DNA from: DASRDR01 sp963812945 [NCBI: uncultured Candidatus Rokubacteria bacterium]
Lineage (GTDB): Bacteria > Methylomirabilota > Methylomirabilia > Rokubacteriales
Length of the DNA: 64,000 nucleotides
Direction of reading: 5' to 3'
Assembly (NCBI GenBank): GCA_963812945.1
Contig: CAWEXD010000010.1
Location: 1-64,000, forward strand
The first letter of the stretch is position 1, and the number at the start of each line of letters is the position of its first letter. Shown here in pieces: positions 54,037 to 61,883 of the stretch. The translations under genes and the position numbers were made by a program. Below the pieces are notes generated by a model, which was not told the DNA's origin, made no database searches, and saw only the letters and a list, made by a program, of their open reading frames with translations.

Positions 54037-54225
54037 TTACGCCGCCTGGCGTGTGTAGCGATGATGGAGGCCGCCGACCATGGGCGTCTCGACGATCCTG
54101 CCTTGGTCGAGGCGCTCCGTCAGTCTCGGCTCCGGGGAGTCCTTCTCCAGTGAGAGGTGGGTCCGGACACGGTGGTTGGAGGCAAGGTAGTCTCGCAGCA
54201 GGCGACGCAGCTGGGCCTCCGGGGG
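54037..54225 (-). mobile_element. Transposase C-terminal fragment (integrase-core, IS481/IS3-like)
   Basis: Minus strand from about 54220 to the TAA at 54037-54039 reads EAQLRRLLRDYLASNHRVRT, HLSLEKDSPEPRL and RIVETPMVGGLHHRYTRQAA. The Y-x2-x-x-R-T-H-x-S-L-x-K-D and GGLHHRY box is the usual end of integrase-core transposases of the IS481/IS3 group. Upstream of EAQLRR, in-frame stops and loss of similarity show that the catalytic part is gone. No terminal inverted repeats were recognised. An old remnant of an insertion sequence. Confidence 0.75.
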
Positions 54226-54813
54226 AATCCCCCCGGAGGCCGTGGTCGCGAAGAGGGCCGGTGAGCGGAACGCCGTACCGTCGCGAGATGGACATCAGCT
54301 TTCCGGTTTGAGAAGATGGAAGCCGAGGCGGTGCTCGCCATGCGCCCATGAGAGGCGCGCGGGTGCGCGGGCCCGTGACGGCCGGGGCCAGAACGGAGCA
54401 TGCGCGAACCGCCGGCCGGCCGGGCCTCTCGTGTTCCGATCGAGTGGTGCCAGCGTCCCCAGTGGTGCCGTCCTCCCGATACTCGATGACGAAGGTATCG
54501 CCGTTGGCCGCGCGCACCTCGACGGCTTGCGGCGGGCGGCCCAAATCGCGCCCGCCCGCATGGCGGCTGCGCAACACGAATTCCTGCGTGTTGCTGCCGG
54601 GCATGACGAAGGAATGGGCGTCCGCCCCCCGGATCGAGCAGGATCAGGTTTTCAGCGGCCGAGTCACCCGACCCGACGAGCAGGCAGGCCTGGTGCGCGC
54701 TGGAGGTGCCCGGCTCGCCGGCGAGCCGGGCACGCGGTCGCCCAAATCCCTTCACGCGTCATTCACCTGCCATCCCACGCGCGCGAAGGGCTCGCTCCCT
54801 CCTCCGCCAACCG
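54226..54813. other. Stretch with gene debris and a 28-nt palindrome
   Basis: Minus-strand pieces such as EFVLRSRHAGGRDLGRPP and VEVRAANGDTFVIEYRED (about 54480-54600) look like protein debris but match no family I know; frames shift between pieces. A perfect 28-nt palindrome lies at 54706-54733. The nitrite reductase gene ends at 54814. Confidence 0.4.
54706..54733. repeat. Perfect 28-nt palindrome
   Basis: 14-bp arms without loop, GTGCCCGGCTCGCC and its complement. It lies about 80 nt downstream of the nitrite reductase stop (on its strand), so it could terminate transcription or be part of the insertion-sequence debris. Confidence 0.65.
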
Positions 54814-56301
54814 TCAGTGGCCGCTCATGTTGGATGCCTCGCCGTGGAAGACCGCCGGGTTGGCCTCGCCCTCGGCGACGAGAAACCCGGCCAGTCCGCG
54901 CTCGAGCCGCGACAGCGAGTGGTCGACGAGGATGTAGCGGCCCGGCACCTCGAGCTTGAACTCGACGATCGCCGCCCCGCCGGCCGGCACCATCGTCGTC
55001 TGCACGTTCGTGGCCGGCGGCGACCCCATGGCGGCCTCCTTGTACACGCGGTCGAAGATCTCGCCGATCACGTGGAAGGACGACGTCGCGTTGGGTCCGC
55101 CGACCCCGAAGAAGATGCGCACGGTCTCGCCGACCTTGGCCTTCATCGGGTACTCGGTCGTGAGCGCGCCGACGGCGCCGTTGAAGACGAAGTACTCGGC
55201 CCGCTCGGCCAGGAGCTTGTCGACGCTGAACTCGTCGTGACCCCGCTGTCCGAAGGGGCGGTCGGTGTAGAGCTCCCCCTGCATCACGTAGTACTCGCGG
55301 TCGACCTTCGGCAGCCCGCCCGGCGGCTCCACCAGGATGAGCCCGTACATCCCGCTCGAGATGTGGTTGGCCACCATGGGCGTCGCGCAGTGGTAGACGT
55401 AGAGCCCAGGGTTGAGCGCCTTGAAGCGCAGGGTCTTGGTCTCGCCGGGGGGCGTCTGGGTCGCGACCGCACCCCCGCCCGGGCCCGTCGTGGCGTGGAA
55501 GTCCACCGAGTGGATCATCCGGCTGTCCTTGTGGTTCTTGAAGGTCAGCTCCACCGTGTCGCCGACCCGGACTCGCAGGAACGGCCCCGGCACCTTGCCG
55601 TTGAAGGTCCAGTAGGTGTACGTCGTCTCGTTCGCCAGCCGGCCGACGAGCTCCACGGCCTCGAGCTCGACCTGGAAGGTGCGCGGCGGGCCCGCCGCCA
55701 GCGGCCCCGGCAGGTCCACGGGATTGCGCGCGATGCTCACGGACGGCGGCAACGCGACCACCGGCCCCTTGCCGCTCCCGACGATGAGCTTGCCTTCCAT
55801 TCCGGCCTGCCGGTGGCCGGGCAAGGAGCAGAAGTACGGGAATTCGCCGCTCTTGTCCGCCCGGAAGACCGTGACGCTGCTGGCGCCCTTCCGCGCGACC
55901 TTGTCGGTGCCGGCGCCGAACTCGGGGAAGATGACGTCGTGCTCGACGTTGTCGTTGTTGATCAGGGTGATCTGCACGACGTCGCCCTCCGCCACGCGCA
56001 GCGGCGGATTGACGACGCCTTCGATGGGGCTGCCCACGCCGACGAACGCCATCTTGCCGTCCGCCAGCTCCGTGCGGAGACGAAAGCGCACGGTCGGCGT
56101 GTACTCCGCGGCCGGGCTCTTCTTCGCCACCTTGGGCGTGCTGGCCGGCGCCTTGGGGGCTGGCGCCGCCGGCTTCGTCTGCGCCATGTGCCGGTGGCCC
56201 GAGCCACCCGGGCCCGCCGCTCCGCCGAGCCCATGGATCGCCGCCGTCACGACAAAGGCCAGTCCTGCAAGGACTACCAGGACTCGATCACCTCGTCTCA
56301 T
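54814..56301 (-). CDS. nirK: Copper-containing nitrite reductase with an extra N-terminal cupredoxin domain
   Basis: 495 residues, signal peptide then a linker rich in Ala/Pro/Lys (about 35-65). N-terminal cupredoxin (about 70-175): NNDNVEHDVIFPEFG and EFPYFCSLPGHRQAGMEGKL, a C-x4-H-x4-M type 1 copper loop. Then the two NirK cupredoxin domains: MIHSVDFHATTGPGGG gives type 1 His, Asp and type 2 His; YVYHCATPMVANHISSGMYG gives the type 2 His, the Cys, His and Met; SSFHVIGEIFD and ILVDHSLSRLERGLAG supply the remaining His residues. All copper ligands are present. It reduces nitrite to NO in the periplasm. Strong GAGGAGGAAAG before ATG 56301. Confidence 0.9.
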   Translation of the reverse strand: MRRGDRVLVVLAGLAFVVTAAIHGLGGAAGPGGSGHRHMAQTKPAAPAPKAPASTPKVAKKSPAAEYTPTVRFRLRTELADGKMAFVGVGSPIEGVVNPPLRVAEGDVVQITLINNDNVEHDVIFPEFGAGTDKVARKGASSVTVFRADKSGEFPYFCSLPGHRQAGMEGKLIVGSGKGPVVALPPSVSIARNPVDLPGPLAAGPPRTFQVELEAVELVGRLANETTYTYWTFNGKVPGPFLRVRVGDTVELTFKNHKDSRMIHSVDFHATTGPGGGAVATQTPPGETKTLRFKALNPGLYVYHCATPMVANHISSGMYGLILVEPPGGLPKVDREYYVMQGELYTDRPFGQRGHDEFSVDKLLAERAEYFVFNGAVGALTTEYPMKAKVGETVRIFFGVGGPNATSSFHVIGEIFDRVYKEAAMGSPPATNVQTTMVPAGGAAIVEFKLEVPGRYILVDHSLSRLERGLAGFLVAEGEANPAVFHGEASNMSGH

Positions 56302-56426
56302 CGGTCTTTCCTCCTCGGTGCCAGTGTGAGCCCGTGAGTCCCTCGTCGGATACGACGCCGATCACATGTGCAGGGCGCAGCGACGGGCGGGCGCACGCCA
56401 TCTGCTCGGCCCGGCTCTCGGTCCGC

Positions 56427-56867
56427 TCAACCAAGAAAGAGCTCCGCCAGGACCCTCGGTTCGGCCTCGTCCCGCAGTGTCTCGAACACATCCCCCTCGG
56501 TCAGGATGCCGACGACCCGACCGTCCTCCATGACGGGCAGGCTCCCGAGGCGACGCTCGAACATGAGCAACGCCGCGCGCTCGAGGTCCGCCTCCGGGCT
56601 GACCGTCACGACCGACCACGTCATGATGTCCCGCACGCGGGGCGCCGCGAGTCCACTGGCATTGGACGGGAGGTGCCGCGCCAGCATCGGCAGGAACGCG
56701 GCCTGCCGCACGTCTCGGTCCGTCAACACGCCGAGTAGCCGCTCCCTCTCGTCCGTGACCAGGAGATGGCGGACCTCGCGGACTCGCATGGTCTCCGCCG
56801 CCGCATGCATCGAGGCGTCGGGAAAGATCGTCACGAGCGCCCGACGCATGATGTCCCGCACCTTCAT
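56427..56867 (-). CDS. Paired CBS-domain protein
   Basis: 146 residues: MKVRDIMRRALVTIFPDASM and HLLVTDERERLLGVLTDRDV (CBS 1), then VRDIMTWSVVTVSPEADLER and LGSLPVMEDGRVVGILTEGD (CBS 2). Nucleotide-binding regulator without output domain, like the one at 46285. ATG 56867 with AAGGAG upstream was chosen; the frame is open further up without motif. It is 125 nt upstream of nirK on the same strand, so it may be cotranscribed and may sense energy state there. Confidence 0.9.
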   Translation of the reverse strand: MKVRDIMRRALVTIFPDASMHAAAETMRVREVRHLLVTDERERLLGVLTDRDVRQAAFLPMLARHLPSNASGLAAPRVRDIMTWSVVTVSPEADLERAALLMFERRLGSLPVMEDGRVVGILTEGDVFETLRDEAEPRVLAELFLG

Positions 56868-57204
56868 CGCCTGAGCTCCTTGCCGAGCCCGATCGGTCGC
56901 TGCCTCGCTCCGGAGTCGCATCCTCCAACCCTCAGCGATGGCCGGAGCCAAAGACCCTCGTGTGGGAGCTAAGCAAGCGCGGAGCCAAGTGGTCCGCGGC
57001 CACCACCGGGTACACGCACCATCGCAACCGGTCGAGGACTGGGGCGCAGCCGCCCCGACTGGGGCGGCCACGGGACAGGCCGCCCCCGAGGCGGGGTGGG
57101 ATCACGACCGGCGAAGGTGCGGGCCACGAGGCGCAGGACAGGACAGCAGCGCCCCGAAAGAGGATGGCGTTCCACGCAACATCCTTCCGTAGTTGCATCC
57201 GTGC
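56868..57204. other. Intergenic stretch, nothing recognised
   Basis: 337 bp between the CBS gene and the serine hydrolase gene on the same strand; no motif and no clear promoter boxes. Confidence 0.4.
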
Positions 57205-58401
57205 TCATTCGCGATACGGATCTGGCTCGCCAATCGAGCGGTACATGGCGTTGCGCAGAGCCATGGCGCGTGGGTCCGCGAGGTGGGTACCCATCCGGTT
57301 GAGGACGTACCCGTAGCCTATCCCGGCCGTTGGGTCGGCAAATCCAAATGAGCCTCCCGCGCCCGGCATTCCAAACGAGCTCGGATGACCGAAGGGATCC
57401 TTCGGACTGGGCTTTGCGAAACCGAGTGAGAATCGGACGTCCACCTTCAGGGCCTCGTCATGGAACCCATGCCGTGGCGCCACGGGCGGCGCCATGAGCT
57501 GTCGGAGTGTGTCCTCGCGCAACCCGAGCTCCTTTCCGCCCGTCGCAAAGACGCCATAGGCTCGGGCAATGGCGCGAGCCGTTCCTACACCCCCTCCGGC
57601 CGGGACTTCGAGATTCCGCGCGTAGACGCGCTCCTTGTCTGTGACCAACTCCGATCCCCGCAGCGCCCGGCGGACGCATGAGCGCGGATTGATCGTCGCG
57701 ACAAAGAATGGGATCGGCAGTGTGAACATCGCCCAGACAGGATTGGCTGGCTCGAGGGTAGCCAGTCTCGTATTGGGAATCTCTTCGGGCAGCCGAATGT
57801 AGAAATCGAGTCCGAGGGGAGCGGCAAGCTCATCCTGAAAGTACCGCCCCAAGCTTCGGCGTTCGGGATCGACTCGGCGCAGAAGCTCGCTTTCATAGTA
57901 CCCGAGGGTGATGGCGTGGTAGGCCTGCCGAGATCCCGGCTCCCACGCCGGCCTCTGCCGGGCCAGGACGGCCGCCAGCCGGTCGAGATCCGCGACGATG
58001 TGCTTGTCCCCCGTCTCATCGAAGGCAAACAGCCCGGCCTGGTGCGCCAGCAGTTGCCGGACGGTGATCTCGTCCTTGCCTTGCTGGGCAAACTCCGGCC
58101 AGTACTTCGAGATGCGCTCGTCGTAGTCGAACAAGCCTCTCGAATGGGCAAGCGCCAGAGCCAAACCGGACAAACCCTTTGTGGTCGAGTGGACACACAC
58201 CATCGTGTCTTCTTCCCAGGGTTCTCCGGTGAGCTTGTTCCGAACGCCGCCCCACAGATCGACGACGTTCTCGCCACGGTAGTAGACGCAGCAGGCGGCC
58301 CCGAGTTCATTGCGGCGAGCAAAGTTCTCGACGAACGCTTCCCGCACGGCCTCGAACCCTGGCTTCACGTGGCCCGATATTGCGACGTTCACCCGCTTCA
58401 T
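57205..58401 (-). CDS. Serine hydrolase of the beta-lactamase/family VIII esterase type
   Basis: 398 residues. S-x2-K motif in MVCVHSTTKGLSGLALALAH, Y-x-N-like Tyr in QAYHAITLGYYESELLRRV and an H/W-rich G-x-G region near the C terminus (PGAGGSFGFADPTAGIGYGY). It has VKPGFEAVREAFVENFARR and LWGGVRN, as in EstB-like esterases and beta-lactamase-class proteins. Without a signal peptide it is probably a cytoplasmic esterase. ATG 58401 is preferred because the family begins there; the frame stays open to 58662 without motif. Confidence 0.85.
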   Translation of the reverse strand: MKRVNVAISGHVKPGFEAVREAFVENFARRNELGAACCVYYRGENVVDLWGGVRNKLTGEPWEEDTMVCVHSTTKGLSGLALALAHSRGLFDYDERISKYWPEFAQQGKDEITVRQLLAHQAGLFAFDETGDKHIVADLDRLAAVLARQRPAWEPGSRQAYHAITLGYYESELLRRVDPERRSLGRYFQDELAAPLGLDFYIRLPEEIPNTRLATLEPANPVWAMFTLPIPFFVATINPRSCVRRALRGSELVTDKERVYARNLEVPAGGGVGTARAIARAYGVFATGGKELGLREDTLRQLMAPPVAPRHGFHDEALKVDVRFSLGFAKPSPKDPFGHPSSFGMPGAGGSFGFADPTAGIGYGYVLNRMGTHLADPRAMALRNAMYRSIGEPDPYRE

Positions 58402-58798
58402 TCCGGCGCTCTCACTTGGGTGAGCTGCAACGGCCCTGCCAGTCAGACCCCCCCTCAGCTCGTTCGCTCGGTTCAACGTCGGCCTTGCCTTCTCACGAGC
58501 CCACATCCCGCGGAGCGCATGCTCAGGCCACGGGTGTCCCAGCGCCGCCCCAGGCGGGGCGCGTGGTCCCCAGGTCCACTGTCGCCACCGCCTGGACTCA
58601 AAGCCGGTCAGGCGTTCCGCCCCAGGTATCGCGGTGTGAGGGTCGGCCGGCGAAGGCCCCAAGACGCGTGCCTTGCCATCCGGCCAGGAGGGGCAAACCC
58701 AAGGCCGGCATCACCGTTGCACGAGACCTGGCAAAGAGCTCACGAGGTGTCTGGATGACGGCCGAGGCGGCGCGGCCGAGGCCGGGCATGAGGGATCT
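58402..58798. other. Divergent intergenic stretch
   Basis: About 400 bp between divergently transcribed genes; open frames lack support. Presumably holds both promoters. Confidence 0.4.
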
Positions 58799-59740
58799 AT
58801 GACGACCATCCATCGAATCCTGTACGCGACGGACCTGTCCTCGACCTCGGAGCCGGCCTGGGACGAGGCGCGTCGGCTCGGGCGGTTATTCAAGGCGGAG
58901 ATTCTGCTCCTGCACGTGGTGTCGCCACCCCTGGTCTTCCCGGTCGAGGGCTACTTCCCGCCCGAGGCATACGAGAACCTTCTTCGAAACGAGCGCCGGG
59001 ACGCGGAGAAAAGCTTCGATCGGCTGCTCGGCAGTGTGGAGGGCTCGGGCCTCACGATTCGAATCCGCCTCGAAGAGGGGGCGCCGGCCGCACGCATCCT
59101 CGAGGTCGCGAAGCAGGAGGCAGCCGACCTGCTCGTCGTCGGAACCCACAGCCGCACGGGGCTCCCGCGGGCCATTCTCGGGAGCATCGCCGACCGGATG
59201 GTCCGCCAAGCGACGTGCCCGGTCCTGACGGTCCGGCCCATACCGGAGCGTGTCCCTCGCCACGAGCTCCGCCGGATCTGCTACGCCACGGACTTCTCCC
59301 CGACCGCCCGCGCCGCGTGGCCGTGGGTGGTCGCCATCGCCACTGCCGCGGGGGCCGAGGTCGACCTGGTTCACGTGACGTTCGAACCGGTCGCCGACCG
59401 TCACTTGCCAGCGGACGCGATCGGGCGCATGGCCCAGCTCCTGCGGGAGCAGGGGCAGGTCGAAGTCGAACGGTTCCTCGAGCGGTCGATGCTGCCGCGT
59501 GAGCGCATCCACGTGCGCCTCTCCGCGGGGGCTCCGGGGGAGCAGATCGTCCACCAGGCCCAGGCCGCCGACCTCATCGTCATGGGCACCCACGGGTGGT
59601 CGGGCGTCGTCCGCTGGATGCTCGGTTCGGTCGCGCACTACGTGATCCAGACAGCTCCCTGCCCCGTGCTCACGATCGCGCCGGCCAGTCTCTCGGCGCA
59701 GGCGCGTCCGGGTGCGGAGTCGCAAGGAGCCGGGCGGTGA
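58799..59740 (+). CDS. Tandem-domain universal stress protein
   Basis: 313 residues, two UspA domains. Domain 1: IHRILYATDLSSTSEPAWDE and DLLVVGTHSRTGLPRAILGS then IADRMVRQATCPVLTV. Domain 2: LRRICYATDFSPTARAAWPW and DLIVMGTHGWSGVVRWMLGS then VAHYVIQTAPCPVLTI. Both keep the glycine-rich ATP loop (GTHSRTGLPRAILGS; GTHGWSGVVRWMLGS). ATG 58799 is preferred over an upstream in-frame extension. Its stop overlaps the GTG of the OsmC-like gene (GTGA). Second such protein in the window, next to a peroxide-response-type protein, which suggests an oxidative-stress unit. Confidence 0.9.
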   Translation: MTTIHRILYATDLSSTSEPAWDEARRLGRLFKAEILLLHVVSPPLVFPVEGYFPPEAYENLLRNERRDAEKSFDRLLGSVEGSGLTIRIRLEEGAPAARILEVAKQEAADLLVVGTHSRTGLPRAILGSIADRMVRQATCPVLTVRPIPERVPRHELRRICYATDFSPTARAAWPWVVAIATAAGAEVDLVHVTFEPVADRHLPADAIGRMAQLLREQGQVEVERFLERSMLPRERIHVRLSAGAPGEQIVHQAQAADLIVMGTHGWSGVVRWMLGSVAHYVIQTAPCPVLTIAPASLSAQARPGAESQGAGR

Positions 59741-60165
59741 AGCCCCTGCCCCACCACTACACGGTTCGGCTCGCCGGGAGCCCGAGCGGCTACGTCATCG
59801 TCACGGCCGACGGGCCCCCCGAGCTCCGCTCGGCGCCGCCCCTCGACTTCGACGGCCCCGGCGACGCCTGGAGCCCCGAGCACCTATTGCTGGCGGCGGT
59901 CGAGACGTGCTTCCTGTTCACCCTGCGCGCCGTGGCGCGGGCTTCGCGGATCGAGTTCACGACATGCGAGGTGACCGCCGAAGGAACCGTCGACCGCACG
60001 GACGGCGTGATCCGCTTCACGGAGATCATCCTCCGGCCTCGGCTCCAGCTCGCGGCCGGCGCGGACCCCGACCGGGCGGTGCGCGCCTTGGAAAAGGCGG
60101 AGCAGGCATGCCTCATCTCCGCCTCCCTCGCGACACCGATCCGGTTCGAGCCCGAACTGAGCTAG
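59737..60165 (+). CDS. OsmC/Ohr-like thiol peroxidase-type protein
   Basis: 142 residues, OsmC fold: strands at the N terminus (HYTVRLAGSPSGYVIVTADG), WSPEHLLLAAVETCFLFTLR with the first reactive Cys in a helix after (P-E-x-L-L-x-A-V-x-x-C), then beta strands and KAEQACLISASLATP with the second Cys. Both redox Cys are present, so it may reduce organic hydroperoxides. GTG 59737 overlaps the stress-protein stop. The frame stays open upstream to 59596 within the previous gene, which is not used. Confidence 0.85.
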   Translation: MKPLPHHYTVRLAGSPSGYVIVTADGPPELRSAPPLDFDGPGDAWSPEHLLLAAVETCFLFTLRAVARASRIEFTTCEVTAEGTVDRTDGVIRFTEIILRPRLQLAAGADPDRAVRALEKAEQACLISASLATPIRFEPELS

Positions 60166-60229
60166 CCCGGCGCCTCTCCGTGGATGGGTGGCTCCGAGGA
60201 GCCGCGCACACCGATACCGGTCAAGAACG

Positions 60230-61015
60230 ATGGTGAGGCTCGACAACGCGGTGGCGGTCGTCACAGGAGCGTCGAGCGGCATTGGTGAGGCGGTGGCCCG
60301 CGCGCTTGCGGCGAGGGGCTCCCATGTCCTCCTGCTGGCCCGGAACAAGAACCGGCTCGATGCGATTGCGACCGACTTGCGTTCGAGGCAGAGCCGTGTG
60401 GATGTCTACGCGGTTGACCTTGCCAACCCCGATGCCGTCGCGACAACAGCCAGAGCCATCATCTCCACCTTCGGCCCCGCCCACATTCTCGTGAACAACG
60501 CGGGCGTCGGACGCTAGCTCCCGATTCTCGACACTTCGCCGCACGAAGCCGCCCAGATGGTGGCGGTGCCCTACCTCGCCGCGTTCAATCTGACGCGCGA
60601 GCTTCTCGGCGCCATGCGGGAGCGCGGCACCGGCCACATCGTGAACGTCACATCGGTGGCCTCTCGCCTCGTCTGGTCCAACGCCGCGGCCTACATCGCG
60701 AGCCGATGGGCGATGGAAGGCTTCACGCGCGCGCTGCGCGCCGAGCTCTGGGGCCCCGGCATCGGAGTGACCCTGGCAATGTTCGGGACGGTGGACAGCC
60801 CGTACTGGGAACACAATCCGGGGAGCCGTGACCGGCTACCCAAGCCGGCGCGGCGAATCCACGCCCTGACGCCGCAGGAGGCTGCCTCGGCGGTGGTGGC
60901 GGCCATCGAGCGGGGCCGGCGCCTCGTCGTGAGACCGCGTGTCTACCGGGGGCTATTCCTCCTCAACGCCCTGTTCCCCGCGCTGACCCAGGCGGCGATG
61001 CGTCCTCGCGCCTAA
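60230..61015 (+). pseudogene. Short-chain dehydrogenase/reductase broken by an in-frame TAG
   Basis: One frame from ATG 60230 to TAA 61015 with a single TAG at 60515-60517. N-terminal half: cofactor loop VTGASSGIGEAVARALA and NNAGVGR. Then TAG, then LPILDTSPHEAAQMVAVPYL, NVTSVASRL (catalytic Ser) and NAAAYIASRWAMEGFTRALR. Where SDRs have Tyr-x3-Lys this has Tyr-Ile-Ala-Ser-Arg, so the catalytic Lys is Arg. The stop sits where the family usually has Trp (GRW), so TGG to TAG is likely. Nonsense plus a changed catalytic residue suggest a dying gene; TAG read-through is not expected here. Confidence 0.78.
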
Positions 61016-61060
61016 GGCCCTCGGCCTCCCAACGCGTCACGGCTCGGCGCTGGTAGCGAC

Positions 61061-61080
61061 CGCGCCCCCCCGGGGGCGCG
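61061..61080. terminator. GC hairpin between convergent genes
   Basis: 9-bp arms CGCGCCCCC and GGGGGCGCG with a 2-nt centre, between the SDR relic and the ZIP gene (which run toward each other). Strong GC stem, no U-tract. Confidence 0.45.
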
Positions 61081-61121
61081 CCAGGCGCCCAGCCACATCG
61101 TCGGCGCCCGCCGCCGCCGTG

Positions 61122-61883
61122 TCACTCCAGGATCGTGAGAAGCCCCATCACCCCCATGCCCAGCGAGATGAGGCCGACCTGCACGAGCAGGCCGCGACCC
61201 GTCCGGTCGTGCTGGAGCTCCGGGATCAGGTTCGCGGCCGCGATGTACACGAAGCCACCCGCCGTCACCGGGATCAGCGCCGTCGTGACCGCCGCTCCGG
61301 CCACCGCGCCCAGCAGCAGGACGGTGATGCTGCCCAGAATGGCGGCGCTCGCCGAGGCGAGGTTGAGGAGCACGGCCCGGCGGGCGCTCAGACCGCTGTG
61401 AACCAGGATGCCGAAGTCTCCGAGCTCCTGCGGGATCTCGTGGAAGAGCACGGCGATGGTCGTGCCCACGCCCAGAGCCGGGCTCACGAGATAGCTCGCC
61501 GCGATCAGGACGCCGTCGATGAAGTTGTGAATCGCGTCGCCAAACACGTTGATCGCCGCCAGCTCCGGGCGCGCGCCCACCTCGGGGTGGTGGTGCCGGT
61601 GAAGTGGACCATGCTCATGGCGCAGCAGCTTCTCGACCACGAAGAAGAGCAACATCCCGCCGAGAATGAGAAGCGACGGCCGCAGCGTGAAGGCGTCCTG
61701 CTCGAATGCCTGCGGGATCAGGTGAATGAACGCGTCGCCGAGCAAGGCCCCCACGGCAAAGCTCACGAGAAAAGCGGCCAAGCGACGCGTTCGCACTTCG
61801 TTCAGCGACAGGGTCACGAGCCCCGCGAGGGAGACGAGACTCACCACCGCAACGCTACCCAGGCTCAGAAGCCAGCTCGTCAT
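61122..61883 (-). CDS. ZIP-family divalent metal transporter
   Basis: 253 residues, about eight membrane segments. Family marks: GALLGDAFIHLIPQAFEQ, a His-rich cytoplasmic loop (HEHGPLHRHHHPEVG), AIHNFIDGVLIAASYL and TTIAVLFHEIPQELGDFGIL with the metal-site His and Glu residues in segments 4 and 5. It should import or move zinc or iron down its gradient. ATG 61883 overlaps the stop of the upstream P-type ATPase gene (ATGA), so the two metal proteins are co-translated. The frame remains open above but only as an antisense shadow. Confidence 0.92.
   Translation of the reverse strand: MTSWLLSLGSVAVVSLVSLAGLVTLSLNEVRTRRLAAFLVSFAVGALLGDAFIHLIPQAFEQDAFTLRPSLLILGGMLLFFVVEKLLRHEHGPLHRHHHPEVGARPELAAINVFGDAIHNFIDGVLIAASYLVSPALGVGTTIAVLFHEIPQELGDFGILVHSGLSARRAVLLNLASASAAILGSITVLLLGAVAGAAVTTALIPVTAGGFVYIAAANLIPELQHDRTGRGLLVQVGLISLGMGVMGLLTILE

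Noticed and set aside
54706-56337. 543-codon plus-strand frame opposite nirK
   Set aside because: Antisense to a gene with all copper ligands; no motif of its own.
60515-60517. Amber codon as pyrrolysine or recoding site in the SDR
   Set aside because: It falls at a usual Trp position, not at a catalytic site, and the catalytic Lys is changed as well; nonsense mutation is simpler.
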